Shown here: piece after piece, positions 7,845-14,987 of the stretch
Layout of the letters: every line of letters begins with the position of its first letter
How positions within the stretch are numbered: the stretch's first letter is position 1
Origin: Nitrospinota bacterium
GTDB taxonomy: Bacteria > Nitrospinota > Nitrospinia > Nitrospinales > Nitrospinaceae
NCBI GenBank assembly: GCA_027298165.1
Contig: JAPUGN010000073.1
Coordinates: 1-17,841, forward strand
Direction of reading: 5' to 3'
DNA: 17,841 nucleotides
Notes under the pieces: model-generated
What the model was told of the DNA's origin: nothing
The model's database searches: none
What the model saw: the letters and a program-made list of their open reading frames with translations, nothing else
Program-made: the position numbers and the translations under genes

Positions 7845-9197
7845 ATGGCCGAGGCGAAGGACATCAACGACAGTCTGGAATTTCTCCGGTATTTTGAGAA
7901 ATACACGGAGGCGGAGGACCTGTTGTACTCGGTTCAGCACAAGATGGAAAAAAATCCTGAGGCGTTGGACCTTATTCGCCATGAGTTGTCGGAAGACGAC
8001 TGCAAACTACTGGCGGACCTCGCCCCGCTGGCATCCCTCAAGGTTTTAAATCTCAGGGAAACCAGCCTCACCACCGCCGGCCTTCAGCATTTGTGCGTGT
8101 CTCCCCATTTGACCGGCCTGGAAGAATTGGTGATCGACAACAACAATGTCGACGACGACGGGTTATTCTTCATCTCCAAAGTGAAAACCTTTGCCCAATT
8201 AAAAACCCTGAACGTCGCCAGTAACGAAATCGGCCCGGTGGGCGCCAAGGCACTGGCCCTCAGCCAGACGATGCATCAGCTCGAGCATCTGGACCTGTCC
8301 TACAACCGGGTGAAAGTGGCGGGAATCCAGGCGGTGGTCGGGTCCGGGCTGGGAGCGCGCCTGAAATCGCTGAACCTGACCGATACCGGTATCGGCGATG
8401 CGGGTCTGCAGAAAATCGCCGAAGGCGCTGCCATGGAGCGGCTCGAAACCCTCAACCTGTCTGACAACCACCTCACCGATCAGGGCTTTGCCTATCTCGC
8501 CCGTTCTGAGGTGTTCCCCAATTTGAAAACCCTCATTCTCGACAACAACCATGTGGGGGACGATGGAGTCTACGCGCTTTCGGAATCCACCCTGGGCTCT
8601 CAGCTGGAAGCTCTGCATTTGAAGTGCAACGGACTGACCGCAGACAGCGCCATTTCCCTCGCCCAATCGAAAACCGTGACCCGGCTCAAAACGCTGGACC
8701 TTAACAATAACGATCTCAGGGCGGAGGGGACCGCGGCGCTGGTGCAATCGGAAAATTCCAAATATCTGGAGCGGCTCGATCTCGGTGAAAATCAATTGAA
8801 CGCAGAGGGTGCCCGGGCCTTGGGCGAAAGCCCGTATTTGACCCGCCTCAAATATCTACGCCTGAACAACAATAATGTGGCCGACGAAGGGGTGGTCGCG
8901 CTGGCTCAAAGCAAATCCCTGACGCAAATTGAGGAGTTACATCTGGAGCAGGATAACTGGATCCGCGCTCAGGGGGCCAAGGCCATTGCGGAATCAGAGA
9001 CTTTGTCGAGCCTGAAGGTGCTGGTACTGGGTTTAAACGTGATCGGAGATGAAGGTGCGCGTTATCTGGCTGACTCAAAGTGTTTGAATGAATTGATCTT
9101 TTTAAATGCCATCGGTAACAAATTGAGTCCCGCGGGGGAGGATATTTTAAAATATTCCGAAAATTTATCGAAAGTGAAGACCTTGGAGCTAGTATAA
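7845..9197 (+). CDS. Cytoplasmic leucine-rich-repeat protein, ribonuclease-inhibitor type
   Basis: The 450 aa protein has no signal peptide and no membrane segment. Residues 1 to about 60 form a charged, helical N-terminal part (MAEAKDINDSLEFLRYFEKY). From about 62 to the end there are roughly 13 leucine-rich repeats of 26-30 residues. They alternate a strand motif LKxLxLxxN with an acidic-glycine turn and helix of the form IGDEGAxALAxS, for example LKTLDLNNNDLRAEGTAALV. This is the RI-like class, which makes curved scaffolds that bind proteins. The last repeats run to the C-terminus (LSKVKTLELV) without a capping domain, so the protein is nearly all LRR. A GGTGAGG stretch precedes the ATG. 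Binding partner and role cannot be told; the neighbours smc and the cyclases give no firm clue. Regular N-x-N asparagines argue for an intact, folded solenoid. Confidence 0.85.
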   Translation: MAEAKDINDSLEFLRYFEKYTEAEDLLYSVQHKMEKNPEALDLIRHELSEDDCKLLADLAPLASLKVLNLRETSLTTAGLQHLCVSPHLTGLEELVIDNNNVDDDGLFFISKVKTFAQLKTLNVASNEIGPVGAKALALSQTMHQLEHLDLSYNRVKVAGIQAVVGSGLGARLKSLNLTDTGIGDAGLQKIAEGAAMERLETLNLSDNHLTDQGFAYLARSEVFPNLKTLILDNNHVGDDGVYALSESTLGSQLEALHLKCNGLTADSAISLAQSKTVTRLKTLDLNNNDLRAEGTAALVQSENSKYLERLDLGENQLNAEGARALGESPYLTRLKYLRLNNNNVADEGVVALAQSKSLTQIEELHLEQDNWIRAQGAKAIAESETLSSLKVLVLGLNVIGDEGARYLADSKCLNELIFLNAIGNKLSPAGEDILKYSENLSKVKTLELV

Positions 9198-9418
9198 ATT
9201 ATCCCCCATTTGGGGTATTTATTATTAGAGGTATAATTCATATACTCCAAGCCGTCTCCCCTGGTCTGAAAAGCGAATGCCGTGTAATACAGGGTAGTTT
9301 GGTGGTTCTGGGCACCCAAGGGGCTATCCAGGTGGGTATGTAGCGTTCAAAGCCAAACCATAAACTGATTTTTAATGTTTTTCCCTATTTTAGAGATTGA
9401 ATCTCTCTTTTAGATCCC
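9198..9418 (+). promoter_or_regulatory. Long structured leader of the first GGDEF-PilZ gene
   Basis: No coding sequence is apparent. A TATAAT at 9232-9237 could start a leader of about 175 nt. Inverted repeats that cannot all form together are present. CCCCTGG (9258-9264) pairs with CCAAGGGG (9316-9323, one-base bulge). The overlapping CCTGG (9260-9264) pairs with CCAGG (9328-9332), and GGGTAG (9292-9297) with CTATCC (9324-9329, one wobble). Just before the start codon a 6 bp hairpin AGAGAT-tga-ATCTCT (9392-9406) is followed by CTTTT, like a weak terminator. It occupies the place where a Shine-Dalgarno would be expected. A regulated leader is inference; none of the c-di-GMP riboswitch consensus blocks was recognised. 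Confidence 0.35.
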
Positions 9419-10609
9419 ATGGTAGACAAGGCCATATACAGACCGGAAACAAAGGAGCCGCTCCGGGAATCCATCATCGAGTTCATGAAGAATCATGGAC
9501 AGGATGAGGATAAATTTTTAGAGGAGTTGGAGCGGATCGCCCAAGTCGAAGGCGACCTGATTTACCCTATATTGCTCAATGTTTTTACTCAGTTGGATTT
9601 CAACCGTGATGAGGCTAAGGGTATCTGGGAAGGCATATTGAAGCATCGCAAGGAGATGAGTGACTCCTTCAAGCGGCAGGTAAATCTGCTCACCGCGATC
9701 TGCGATTATTTTCTAACGGTCAAGAAATCTTTCCATTATCCCAAGGTGGTCGAACTCAAGGTCTTTGAGGAGGCCAACCATTTTTCCAAATGCGATTCCC
9801 TGACCGGCCTCTACAACCGCGGTTATTTTGAAGAGGCCCTGAGCGGAGAGATTTCCCGGTCGCGGCGCTACGATACCGAATTTTCCATCCTGTTTCTGGA
9901 TTTGGACGATTTTAAAAACATCAACGATTCCAACGGGCATCTCGCTGGTGACTTCGTCCTCAAGAAGGTCTCGAATCTCATCATCAACGAGAAGCGGGAA
10001 GAGGACGTGGTGGCCCGTTACGGCGGCGAGGAGCTGGTCATCATCCTGCCGGAAACCAACAAGGTGAATACCATTATCAAGGCTGAACGGATCCGGAAAA
10101 AAATCCAGGATATGCCGCTCCTGTTTGACGGCAAGGAACTCCACATTACCATCAGCGGCGGGGTTGCCACCTTTCCCCAGGACTCCATGGAAGCCAATGG
10201 ACTGATCAGTTGCGCCGACCAGGCCCTGTACCGCGCCAAAGCGGAAGGCAAAAACCGGATATGCCTGTTCTCCACCGACAAGCGGCAGTATGTCCGCGTC
10301 GATTTCGCCGGCGAAGTCAAAGTCCAGCCTCTGGGTAAATGGGTCGGCCAGAGCCAGATGTTTGGCAAGAGTAAAGACCTCAGCCTTTCGGGCATTTTGT
10401 TTGAGTCACGAGCGCCCATGGAAATTGGCGCCAAGATTCAAATGGAGATTCCCATTCCTACCCTCGACAATCCCATCATTCTGGTCGGTACTGTGGCCCG
10501 CGTCGAGGTTTTCGAGAATCACTACGATATCGGCGTTGGTTTTGTCCAGCTCGAGGGAGCGGACCGTCGCGAGTTGAGCTCCTTTCTTAAGGTGCATCCC
10601 GCCACCTGA
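9419..10609 (+). CDS. GGDEF-PilZ diguanylate cyclase (first of tandem pair)
   Basis: The 396 aa soluble protein should make c-di-GMP from two GTP and also bind it. Residues 1 to about 125 are a helical domain I do not recognise, shared with the next gene (ILLNVFTQLDF, ICDYFLTVKKSFHYPKVVEL). The GGDEF domain begins at CDSLTGLYNRGYFEEAL and carries DLDDFKNIND, an inhibitory I-site R193-x-x-D196, and the active-site loop GGEEL (202-206), five residues after the I-site as in allosterically controlled enzymes. The C-terminal PilZ domain has R289-x-x-x-R293 and D320-x-S322-x-x-G325, both c-di-GMP-binding motifs. No membrane segments or receiver/PAS domain are visible, so the N-terminal domain is the likely sensor or partner-binding part. 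The ATG has no clear Shine-Dalgarno. Confidence 0.93.
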   Translation: MVDKAIYRPETKEPLRESIIEFMKNHGQDEDKFLEELERIAQVEGDLIYPILLNVFTQLDFNRDEAKGIWEGILKHRKEMSDSFKRQVNLLTAICDYFLTVKKSFHYPKVVELKVFEEANHFSKCDSLTGLYNRGYFEEALSGEISRSRRYDTEFSILFLDLDDFKNINDSNGHLAGDFVLKKVSNLIINEKREEDVVARYGGEELVIILPETNKVNTIIKAERIRKKIQDMPLLFDGKELHITISGGVATFPQDSMEANGLISCADQALYRAKAEGKNRICLFSTDKRQYVRVDFAGEVKVQPLGKWVGQSQMFGKSKDLSLSGILFESRAPMEIGAKIQMEIPIPTLDNPIILVGTVARVEVFENHYDIGVGFVQLEGADRRELSSFLKVHPAT

Positions 10610-10630
10610 ATCCCTTCCGGATTTTCGAAT

Positions 10631-10715
10631 ATTACCCTGACGTATCGTCAAATTTCCGACATTAAAACCATGGTAATTTGACTCTTTGCTCCGGACAATC
10701 CTACCTCCGGAGAGG
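10631..10715 (+). promoter_or_regulatory. Competing inverted repeats upstream of the second GGDEF-PilZ gene
   Basis: The 234 bp gap 10610-10843 has no convincing gene but several perfect inverted repeats. GTCAAATT (10647-10654) pairs with AATTTGAC (10675-10682). ATTACC (10631-10636) pairs with GGTAAT (10672-10677). TGACG-tat-CGTCA (10638-10650) is a local hairpin that shares bases with the first helix. Further on, CTCCGGA (10689-10695) pairs with TCCGGAG (10706-10712), and CCTC-cgga-GAGG (10704-10715) is an alternative. Helices that exclude one another are typical of attenuators, but could also be operator palindromes in DNA. No promoter hexamers could be assigned confidently here. Confidence 0.35.
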
Positions 10716-10843
10716 CTATCAACTTCCCCTGAATCACCAAAACCTCAATAAAACATTGATTTTAAAAGATTTATGGGTTGGCTACTCCAATTTTGGCACT
10801 CCTTTTGCTCTTACAAGGTGACATCATCAATATTAGGGCAACC

Positions 10844-12043
10844 ATGCATTCCCAGGACACGCCAATGGACGATTTAAGGGCTTCTCTAATTCAGCAGTTG
10901 AGTGTTTACTCTGACAACGAAGAAGGATTTTTGCGCCATGTGGACCACCTGGCAGGAACCCAAGGCGACCGGATTTTCTCCATTCTGCTGAACATTTTCA
11001 CTCAATTGGACTTTAAATATGAAGAAGCGCCGTCCATCTGGCGGAACCTGGTGAAGCACCGTCGGATGATGATGGACTCGATGGACCGCCCGGTCAACCT
11101 CACCACCGCTATTTGCGATTACATGCTAACTGTTAAGAAGGCTCTGCATCAGCCCAAAGTGGTGGAGTTGAACCTGTTCGAAGAAACCCACCATTATTCC
11201 AAATGCGATCGGCTGACCGGTCTTTTCAACCGGACCTATTTTGAAGAGGCATTGAAAAGCGAGGCGTCGCGGTGTCGTCGGTATCAATCGGAATTTTCAC
11301 TGGTTTTTTTCGACCTGGACCATTTTAAAAACATCAACGACACCCTGGGGCATCTGGCCGGGGACTCCGCATTAAAAGCTATCGCCAACCTGATCCTATC
11401 GGAGAAACGGGCGGAGGATATCGCGGCCCGTTTTGGCGGAGAAGAAATCGTCTTAATCCTTCCCGGGACCCAGAAATTCAGTGCCATGATTATAGCGGAG
11501 CGCATCCGGCATAAGATCGAATACATGAACCTGTATTTTGAAGAACAAATGATCCAGGTGACCGTCAGTGGCGGCATCGCCACGTATCCGCTGGACACCG
11601 ATATCGAAGGCGAGCTGGTGGACTGCGCGGACCGGGCCCTGTTCCGAGCCAAGCACCGTGGACGCAACCAGATCGTTCTATTTTCCGATGACAAGCGTCA
11701 CGATGTGCGCATGGATTGGATGGGACCCATCAAGATCCAGGAACTCGGCACCCGGATTCTGAAGAGACCGGCGATGGGCCGTATCAAGGACCTCAGCCTT
11801 TCAGGTGTGCGGTTCGAGTCGGACCAACCCATCAAAATGGGAAGCCGCATTCAGTTGGAGGTGCCCTTGCTTTCCGGGGATCCACCCCTGGTGGTGGTGG
11901 GGCAGGTAACCCGTCTTAATCCCTCTGGTTCCGGATATGATGTGGGAGCCGCTTTCCTGCATTTTGGGGAACAGGACCGGGCGGCCATCCACAAACAGGT
12001 CGCCGGTTTGCTGCCCGCATCAACTGCATCTTCATCCTGCTGA
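10844..12043 (+). CDS. GGDEF-PilZ diguanylate cyclase (second of tandem pair)
   Basis: The 399 aa protein is a paralogue of the preceding gene along its whole length: ILLNIFTQLDF, KVVELNLFEE, CDRLTGLFNRTYFEEAL, then GGDEF and PilZ. The catalytic loop is GGEEI (198-202), slightly off consensus in its last position. The I-site R189-x-x-D192 and FFDLDHFKNINDTLGHLAGD are intact. PilZ motifs are R285-x-x-x-R289 and D316-x-S318-x-x-G321. The frame is open upstream to a TTG at 10778 that would add 22 mostly hydrophobic residues. Alignment to the first copy favours the ATG at 10844 (AGGG six bases before) or the ATG at 10865. As with its twin, it probably makes and senses c-di-GMP; output through the PilZ domain is inferred. 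The two copies have clearly diverged, so the duplication is not recent. Confidence 0.92.
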   Translation: MHSQDTPMDDLRASLIQQLSVYSDNEEGFLRHVDHLAGTQGDRIFSILLNIFTQLDFKYEEAPSIWRNLVKHRRMMMDSMDRPVNLTTAICDYMLTVKKALHQPKVVELNLFEETHHYSKCDRLTGLFNRTYFEEALKSEASRCRRYQSEFSLVFFDLDHFKNINDTLGHLAGDSALKAIANLILSEKRAEDIAARFGGEEIVLILPGTQKFSAMIIAERIRHKIEYMNLYFEEQMIQVTVSGGIATYPLDTDIEGELVDCADRALFRAKHRGRNQIVLFSDDKRHDVRMDWMGPIKIQELGTRILKRPAMGRIKDLSLSGVRFESDQPIKMGSRIQLEVPLLSGDPPLVVVGQVTRLNPSGSGYDVGAAFLHFGEQDRAAIHKQVAGLLPASTASSSC

Positions 12044-12111
12044 CAAGTTTCATTCCCTCCACACAACTCCCACCGGGGTTCTTGAAAAAGGCCCCTTCAC
12101 TCCCCTTTCAA

Positions 12112-12127
12112 CCAGCGGAACCGTTGG
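12112..12127. terminator. Hairpin between converging genes
   Basis: CCAGCGG-AA-CCGTTGG forms a near-perfect stem with one G-T pair (about 6 bp with a four-base loop in practice). It lies 3 bp after the stop of the TonB-family gene and 70 bp after the second cyclase. Only TT follows on the minus strand and no T-run on the plus strand, so intrinsic termination would be weak. Confidence 0.35.
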
Positions 12128-12130
12128 GAC

Positions 12131-13075
12131 TCAGCGGCGTTTGAAATATTGAGTGCTGTGGGTCGGCGCGTAGATAAAGGTTGCCAGGATCGATAGGCTT
12201 TCCCGGTCGATGGTGACTGGAAAGGGATAATAGGGCGCGGCGGTTTTGACCGCCTGGAGCGCGGCCTCGTCGAGGACGTTGTAGCCGGAGTTATCGATCA
12301 GCCGGATGTTCATCAAGTTCCCGTCCTTGGAAATCTGAAAACGCAGGGTCAGGCGCCCGGAAATCCCACGCCGCGCCGCATCCTCCGGGTAAGCCCATAC
12401 CCGCTCGATCTGGTGCTTGAGGCGGGCGAAATAGGAAGCGTACTTGGATTCCCGTGTATCCAGGGAAATCACTTGATCGTCATCCTGGACGGTATTCGAT
12501 TGCGTGTCGAGGGCGGCGTACTTCTCAGGATCGAATCCCTCCAGAAGCGCCAGCGTACCCCCCGTTATTTTTTTCTGAGGCTTATCTTTGGCAACTTCGC
12601 CCTTGGTTTGCGGAAGAATAAATCCCCGGTCGGCCAGGCGGAAAGGTTTCCGGATCGTCTGGCGTTTCGGTGTTGGTACGGTTTTCTCTTTGGGAACGGA
12701 TTTCAATTTTTTGGACAGCGCAGTGGATTTCCGGGTTTTTGGAACCACGGTTTTTTTATTTTTATACACCCGGCTCTTTTTGGGTTTTTGATTGGAATGT
12801 ACACGGCTGTCGTAACGGGCAATCATTTCGGAACTTGTGGGCGTTTCAAGGGTGCGGGGTTTCGGCGCATCGACGAAGGTGGGGACTTTTTGCGGCTTCA
12901 GCTGCTTTTCCGGCGGCAGATAGCTGACTTTCACCGGCGGGAATTTTTTCTCGGTTTTCTTTTCGTCGGGCATCAAGCCCTGAGCGACCATGAAGGTGAC
13001 GTGCAGGCACAGCGATATCATCACGAACTTTTTCAGCCTGGGCGTTTCCTTAATTTCAAACGAATTGTCCAACAT
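12131..13075 (-). CDS. TonB-family energy transducer
   Basis: The 314 aa protein has the classic three-part TonB layout. A short cytoplasmic N-terminus is followed by one membrane segment at about 17-34 (FVMISLCLHVTFMVAQG). A periplasmic linker of about 40-170 is rich in Pro and Lys. The C-terminal domain of about 215-305 carries YPEDAARRGISGRLTLRFQI and later DEAALQAVKTAAPYYPFP, the conserved TonB signature. TonB couples the ExbB-ExbD proton channel to outer-membrane receptors, so it indicates a Gram-negative envelope. No exbB, exbD or receptor gene is near, so which transport it serves is unknown. GAAGGG lies 9 nt before the ATG and AAGG 2 nt before it; the frame upstream stays open for about 90 bp but has no ATG. 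Confidence 0.93.
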   Translation of the reverse strand: MLDNSFEIKETPRLKKFVMISLCLHVTFMVAQGLMPDEKKTEKKFPPVKVSYLPPEKQLKPQKVPTFVDAPKPRTLETPTSSEMIARYDSRVHSNQKPKKSRVYKNKKTVVPKTRKSTALSKKLKSVPKEKTVPTPKRQTIRKPFRLADRGFILPQTKGEVAKDKPQKKITGGTLALLEGFDPEKYAALDTQSNTVQDDDQVISLDTRESKYASYFARLKHQIERVWAYPEDAARRGISGRLTLRFQISKDGNLMNIRLIDNSGYNVLDEAALQAVKTAAPYYPFPVTIDRESLSILATFIYAPTHSTQYFKRR

Positions 13076-13090
13076 AACCTTGAACCCTTC

Positions 13091-13151
13091 GGCCCCGCTG
13101 GCGGGGGCCCATATGCGATGCCACCCGCGTCCCAGAAGGGCGGGGCGATGC
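13091..13151. repeat. GC-rich multi-hairpin intergenic element upstream of the TonB gene
   Basis: GGCCCC (13091-13096) pairs with GGGGCC (13104-13109) around a 7-base loop. CCCGC (13124-13128) pairs with GCGGG (13140-13144), with an inner CCC-agaa-GGG. The second hairpin is bracketed by a direct repeat GCGATGC at 13115-13121 and 13145-13151. The block sits inside the likely 5' leader of the TonB-family gene. It is GC-richer than its surroundings. It may be a REP-like repeat or a structured leader; a single copy cannot decide. Confidence 0.35.
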
Positions 13152-13341
13152 GACTCATACCCACTTTAAAGCATCCCTCCCACACGTAGCAAATAAAAAC
13201 TCCAGGAAGTCCGGGGAAGGCAAAGGATTGAAAAATAGTCACTTCAAAGTGGCGAGCCCGCTTGGAATGGGGGCGGCTTGGCAGGGGCTGATTGGAGCGA
13301 TCGATGGGTTACTCCCGCCAGCCGGGGTTTTTAAATTACCA

Positions 13342-13356
13342 GCGGAGGTACTCCGC
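13342..13356 (-). terminator. Possible terminator of the nucleotidyltransferase-like gene
   Basis: A perfect 6 bp stem GCGGAG / CTCCGC with a 3-base loop lies 16 bp after the stop at 13373. Reading on the minus strand it is followed by TGGTAATTT, so the T-run is short and the call is tentative. Confidence 0.4.
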
Positions 13357-13372
13357 CCGGCGCTTCACCGGC

Positions 13373-14674
13373 CTATGCAACGTGGGGTCCAGCGGCACGC
13401 TGGCTGGATTTGTCCGAATACCAGCGGTACGCCGTTTCGATTTGCGGAGTGTGCAGGTTTGGGGTGCCGTAGCGCCCCGCCTCATCAAAGGGGACATAGT
13501 TCATTTCCAGTGAGCGGTATATCCCGTTGAGATAGCTGTGGAAATCGGCGTACATCGGAATGATTTTCCCCAGCCGGGGCATGGCCTGTTTTCGGAACCG
13601 CACCAGCTCTTTGCCGAACGGATGAATGGCCGCAAGACCGTTTTCACCATGCCGCTCTTCCGCGAAATAGACCAGCGATTCGAAATCCTCCCAATCCTCC
13701 AAAGCATCGACGTCGGAAACGAAGGCGGGATCGTCGTTGAACTTGGCCAGGAACGGCGTGTCCAGAAGAATGGAGACTCCCTGAATAAAATTTTTGAGAT
13801 GCGCCCCGAACTTGTACTGATCGTCCAGGCGGAATTGTTTCAAATCCGAATCGAAATGACGGAAGTGTTTGGCGAGCACCGGCAACAGTCTCAGCATCCG
13901 GCCCGGCGATCTAAGGGCCTTGCTGAACCCCGCGTTGAGGATTTTGCCGTCCTTCCGGGTCTGGTGCAACAGCTCGATGATATCCTCTTCGATGGCCGCC
14001 AGATTGATGGGGTAGACGTTGGGCTCCTTCACGTCGTGCAGTTGTTTGTCTTTTTCCGCGATCACCCGGTAATGATAATTGCGTGCCACGAATTCGCCGG
14101 AAGGGTTCTCCTGGAAATGCGGAAACATGGCCTGACGCGAATTCAACCAGAGGATCAGGTTGTGGCGCTTCAGGTCCGGGTCTCGTAACACGCCTTCCAG
14201 ATCGTACATGAAGGGCAAATCGCCCGGCTGGAACAGCACCAGTTCGTTGCTGGCGAGGGACAACTGGTTGCGCCCCAGAATGAGAGTGTTGATCAACAAC
14301 AGATTGTCCGGGTCTTCATGCACGAACAGCACTTTTTTGCCGCGAGTGTCGACGCTCTCCAAAAAATGTTCCAGGATGATGCCCACCTCGTACGAACCCA
14401 CCACGACGATTTCCTTCAGGCTCGACATCAGCAGGTTGCCGAGGGCGTAACACATGATGGGAATGCCGCTTATCGGGAACAGGAACTTGAGGCGGTCGAT
14501 CTCCTCCCCCTCTGCGCGCAGAATCAGGTGGCTGACGCCTTTTTTCTTCTGCGCGATTTCCCGCCGTGCCTTCTCCAGCGCGAACTTGTCCGCCAGACTG
14601 CGGCTTTCATACCGGTTGGGGCTGAAGCTGATAATGCATTTGTCGATGACGGATTTGTTGTTGATCTTGAACAT
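13373..14674 (-). CDS. Divergent nucleotidyltransferase-fold (GT-A) protein, function unknown
   Basis: I do not recognise a named family for this 433 aa soluble protein. Residues about 48-100 resemble the start of sugar-nucleotide and MobA-like nucleotidyltransferases. HLILRAEGEEIDRLKFLFPI followed by SGIPIMCYALGNLL and EIVVVGSYEVG parallels the usual LILAAGxGxRM-x-x-K-x-LxPv-x-GkPml pattern. However, the glycine-rich GxGxR loop is replaced by AEGEEID, so classic nucleotide binding is doubtful. LFQPGDLPFM (148-156) stands where such enzymes have the metal-binding D of GDxP. A later VSDVDALEDWEDFE (319-332) resembles a substrate/metal site of this fold. A charged N-terminal stretch of about 1-47 precedes the fold. 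The ATG at 14674 has no Shine-Dalgarno close by. It is transcribed away from the arc-dop pair; any functional link is only positional. Confidence 0.7.
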   Translation of the reverse strand: MFKINNKSVIDKCIISFSPNRYESRSLADKFALEKARREIAQKKKGVSHLILRAEGEEIDRLKFLFPISGIPIMCYALGNLLMSSLKEIVVVGSYEVGIILEHFLESVDTRGKKVLFVHEDPDNLLLINTLILGRNQLSLASNELVLFQPGDLPFMYDLEGVLRDPDLKRHNLILWLNSRQAMFPHFQENPSGEFVARNYHYRVIAEKDKQLHDVKEPNVYPINLAAIEEDIIELLHQTRKDGKILNAGFSKALRSPGRMLRLLPVLAKHFRHFDSDLKQFRLDDQYKFGAHLKNFIQGVSILLDTPFLAKFNDDPAFVSDVDALEDWEDFESLVYFAEERHGENGLAAIHPFGKELVRFRKQAMPRLGKIIPMYADFHSYLNGIYRSLEMNYVPFDEAGRYGTPNLHTPQIETAYRWYSDKSSQRAAGPHVA

Positions 14675-14987
14675 GATGTGTAGCAGTGAATTCTCTTCTG
14701 TTGTCCCTGAATCGGGGTTCTCCGCGCGGTCTCCCGAAAAGTAACAAAACCTTTTAAGTTATTGTATTTAAAAAACTAATTTCAGTTCCACCGGTTTTTG
14801 TATACAATCAAAGGGTTAATTGCGTCGGATTCTGGCGGACACGGATTTCCCTTTGAAAACACCCCTGAAATTCTTCATAATCGCCGCTCTGCAGGAACCT
14901 CCGCCCCCGTCCAAATCTGCGAAATGACTTGATTTATTGAGTTTATTATTCATACAATTAATAAATAAACCCCCACGATGGTGACCC
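14675..14987. promoter_or_regulatory. Divergent AT-rich regulatory region before arc
   Basis: No gene is apparent in these 313 bp. They separate two divergent genes. A perfect 10 bp palindrome TTGTATACAA lies at 14798-14807. It includes most of a plus-strand TACAAT (14803-14808). A minus-strand TACAAT (14761-14766) could be the -10 of the nucleotidyltransferase-like gene, with a poor -35. A better plus-strand promoter for arc is listed separately. Confidence 0.4.
14929..14958 (+). promoter_or_regulatory. Promoter candidate for the arc-dop operon
   Basis: TTGATT (14929-14934) and TACAAT (14953-14958) are separated by 18 bp; each matches the sigma70 consensus at four or five of six positions. 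Transcription would start near 14965, giving a short leader of about 23 nt that includes a GGTGA sequence before the ATG at 14988. Confidence 0.45.

Noticed and set aside
9238..9418. c-di-GMP (GEMM) riboswitch before the first cyclase
   Set aside because: Isolated AAAGCC and AAACC words are present but not in the order or stem context of the known riboswitch classes.
10778..10843. TTG-started N-terminal extension of the second cyclase (22 hydrophobic residues, possible membrane anchor)
   Set aside because: The first copy has no counterpart, and its alignment starts near the ATG at 10844. The TTG has no convincing Shine-Dalgarno.
10773..10877. Small plus-strand frame of 34 codons starting ATG GGT TGG before the second cyclase
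   Set aside because: It has no Shine-Dalgarno and overlaps the true start of the cyclase in another frame. It could be a leader peptide but nothing positive supports it.
13033..13242. Minus-strand 69-codon frame upstream of and overlapping the TonB gene
   Set aside because: It overlaps 43 bp of a sure gene in another frame, has no Shine-Dalgarno or domain, and runs through the GC-rich hairpin element.
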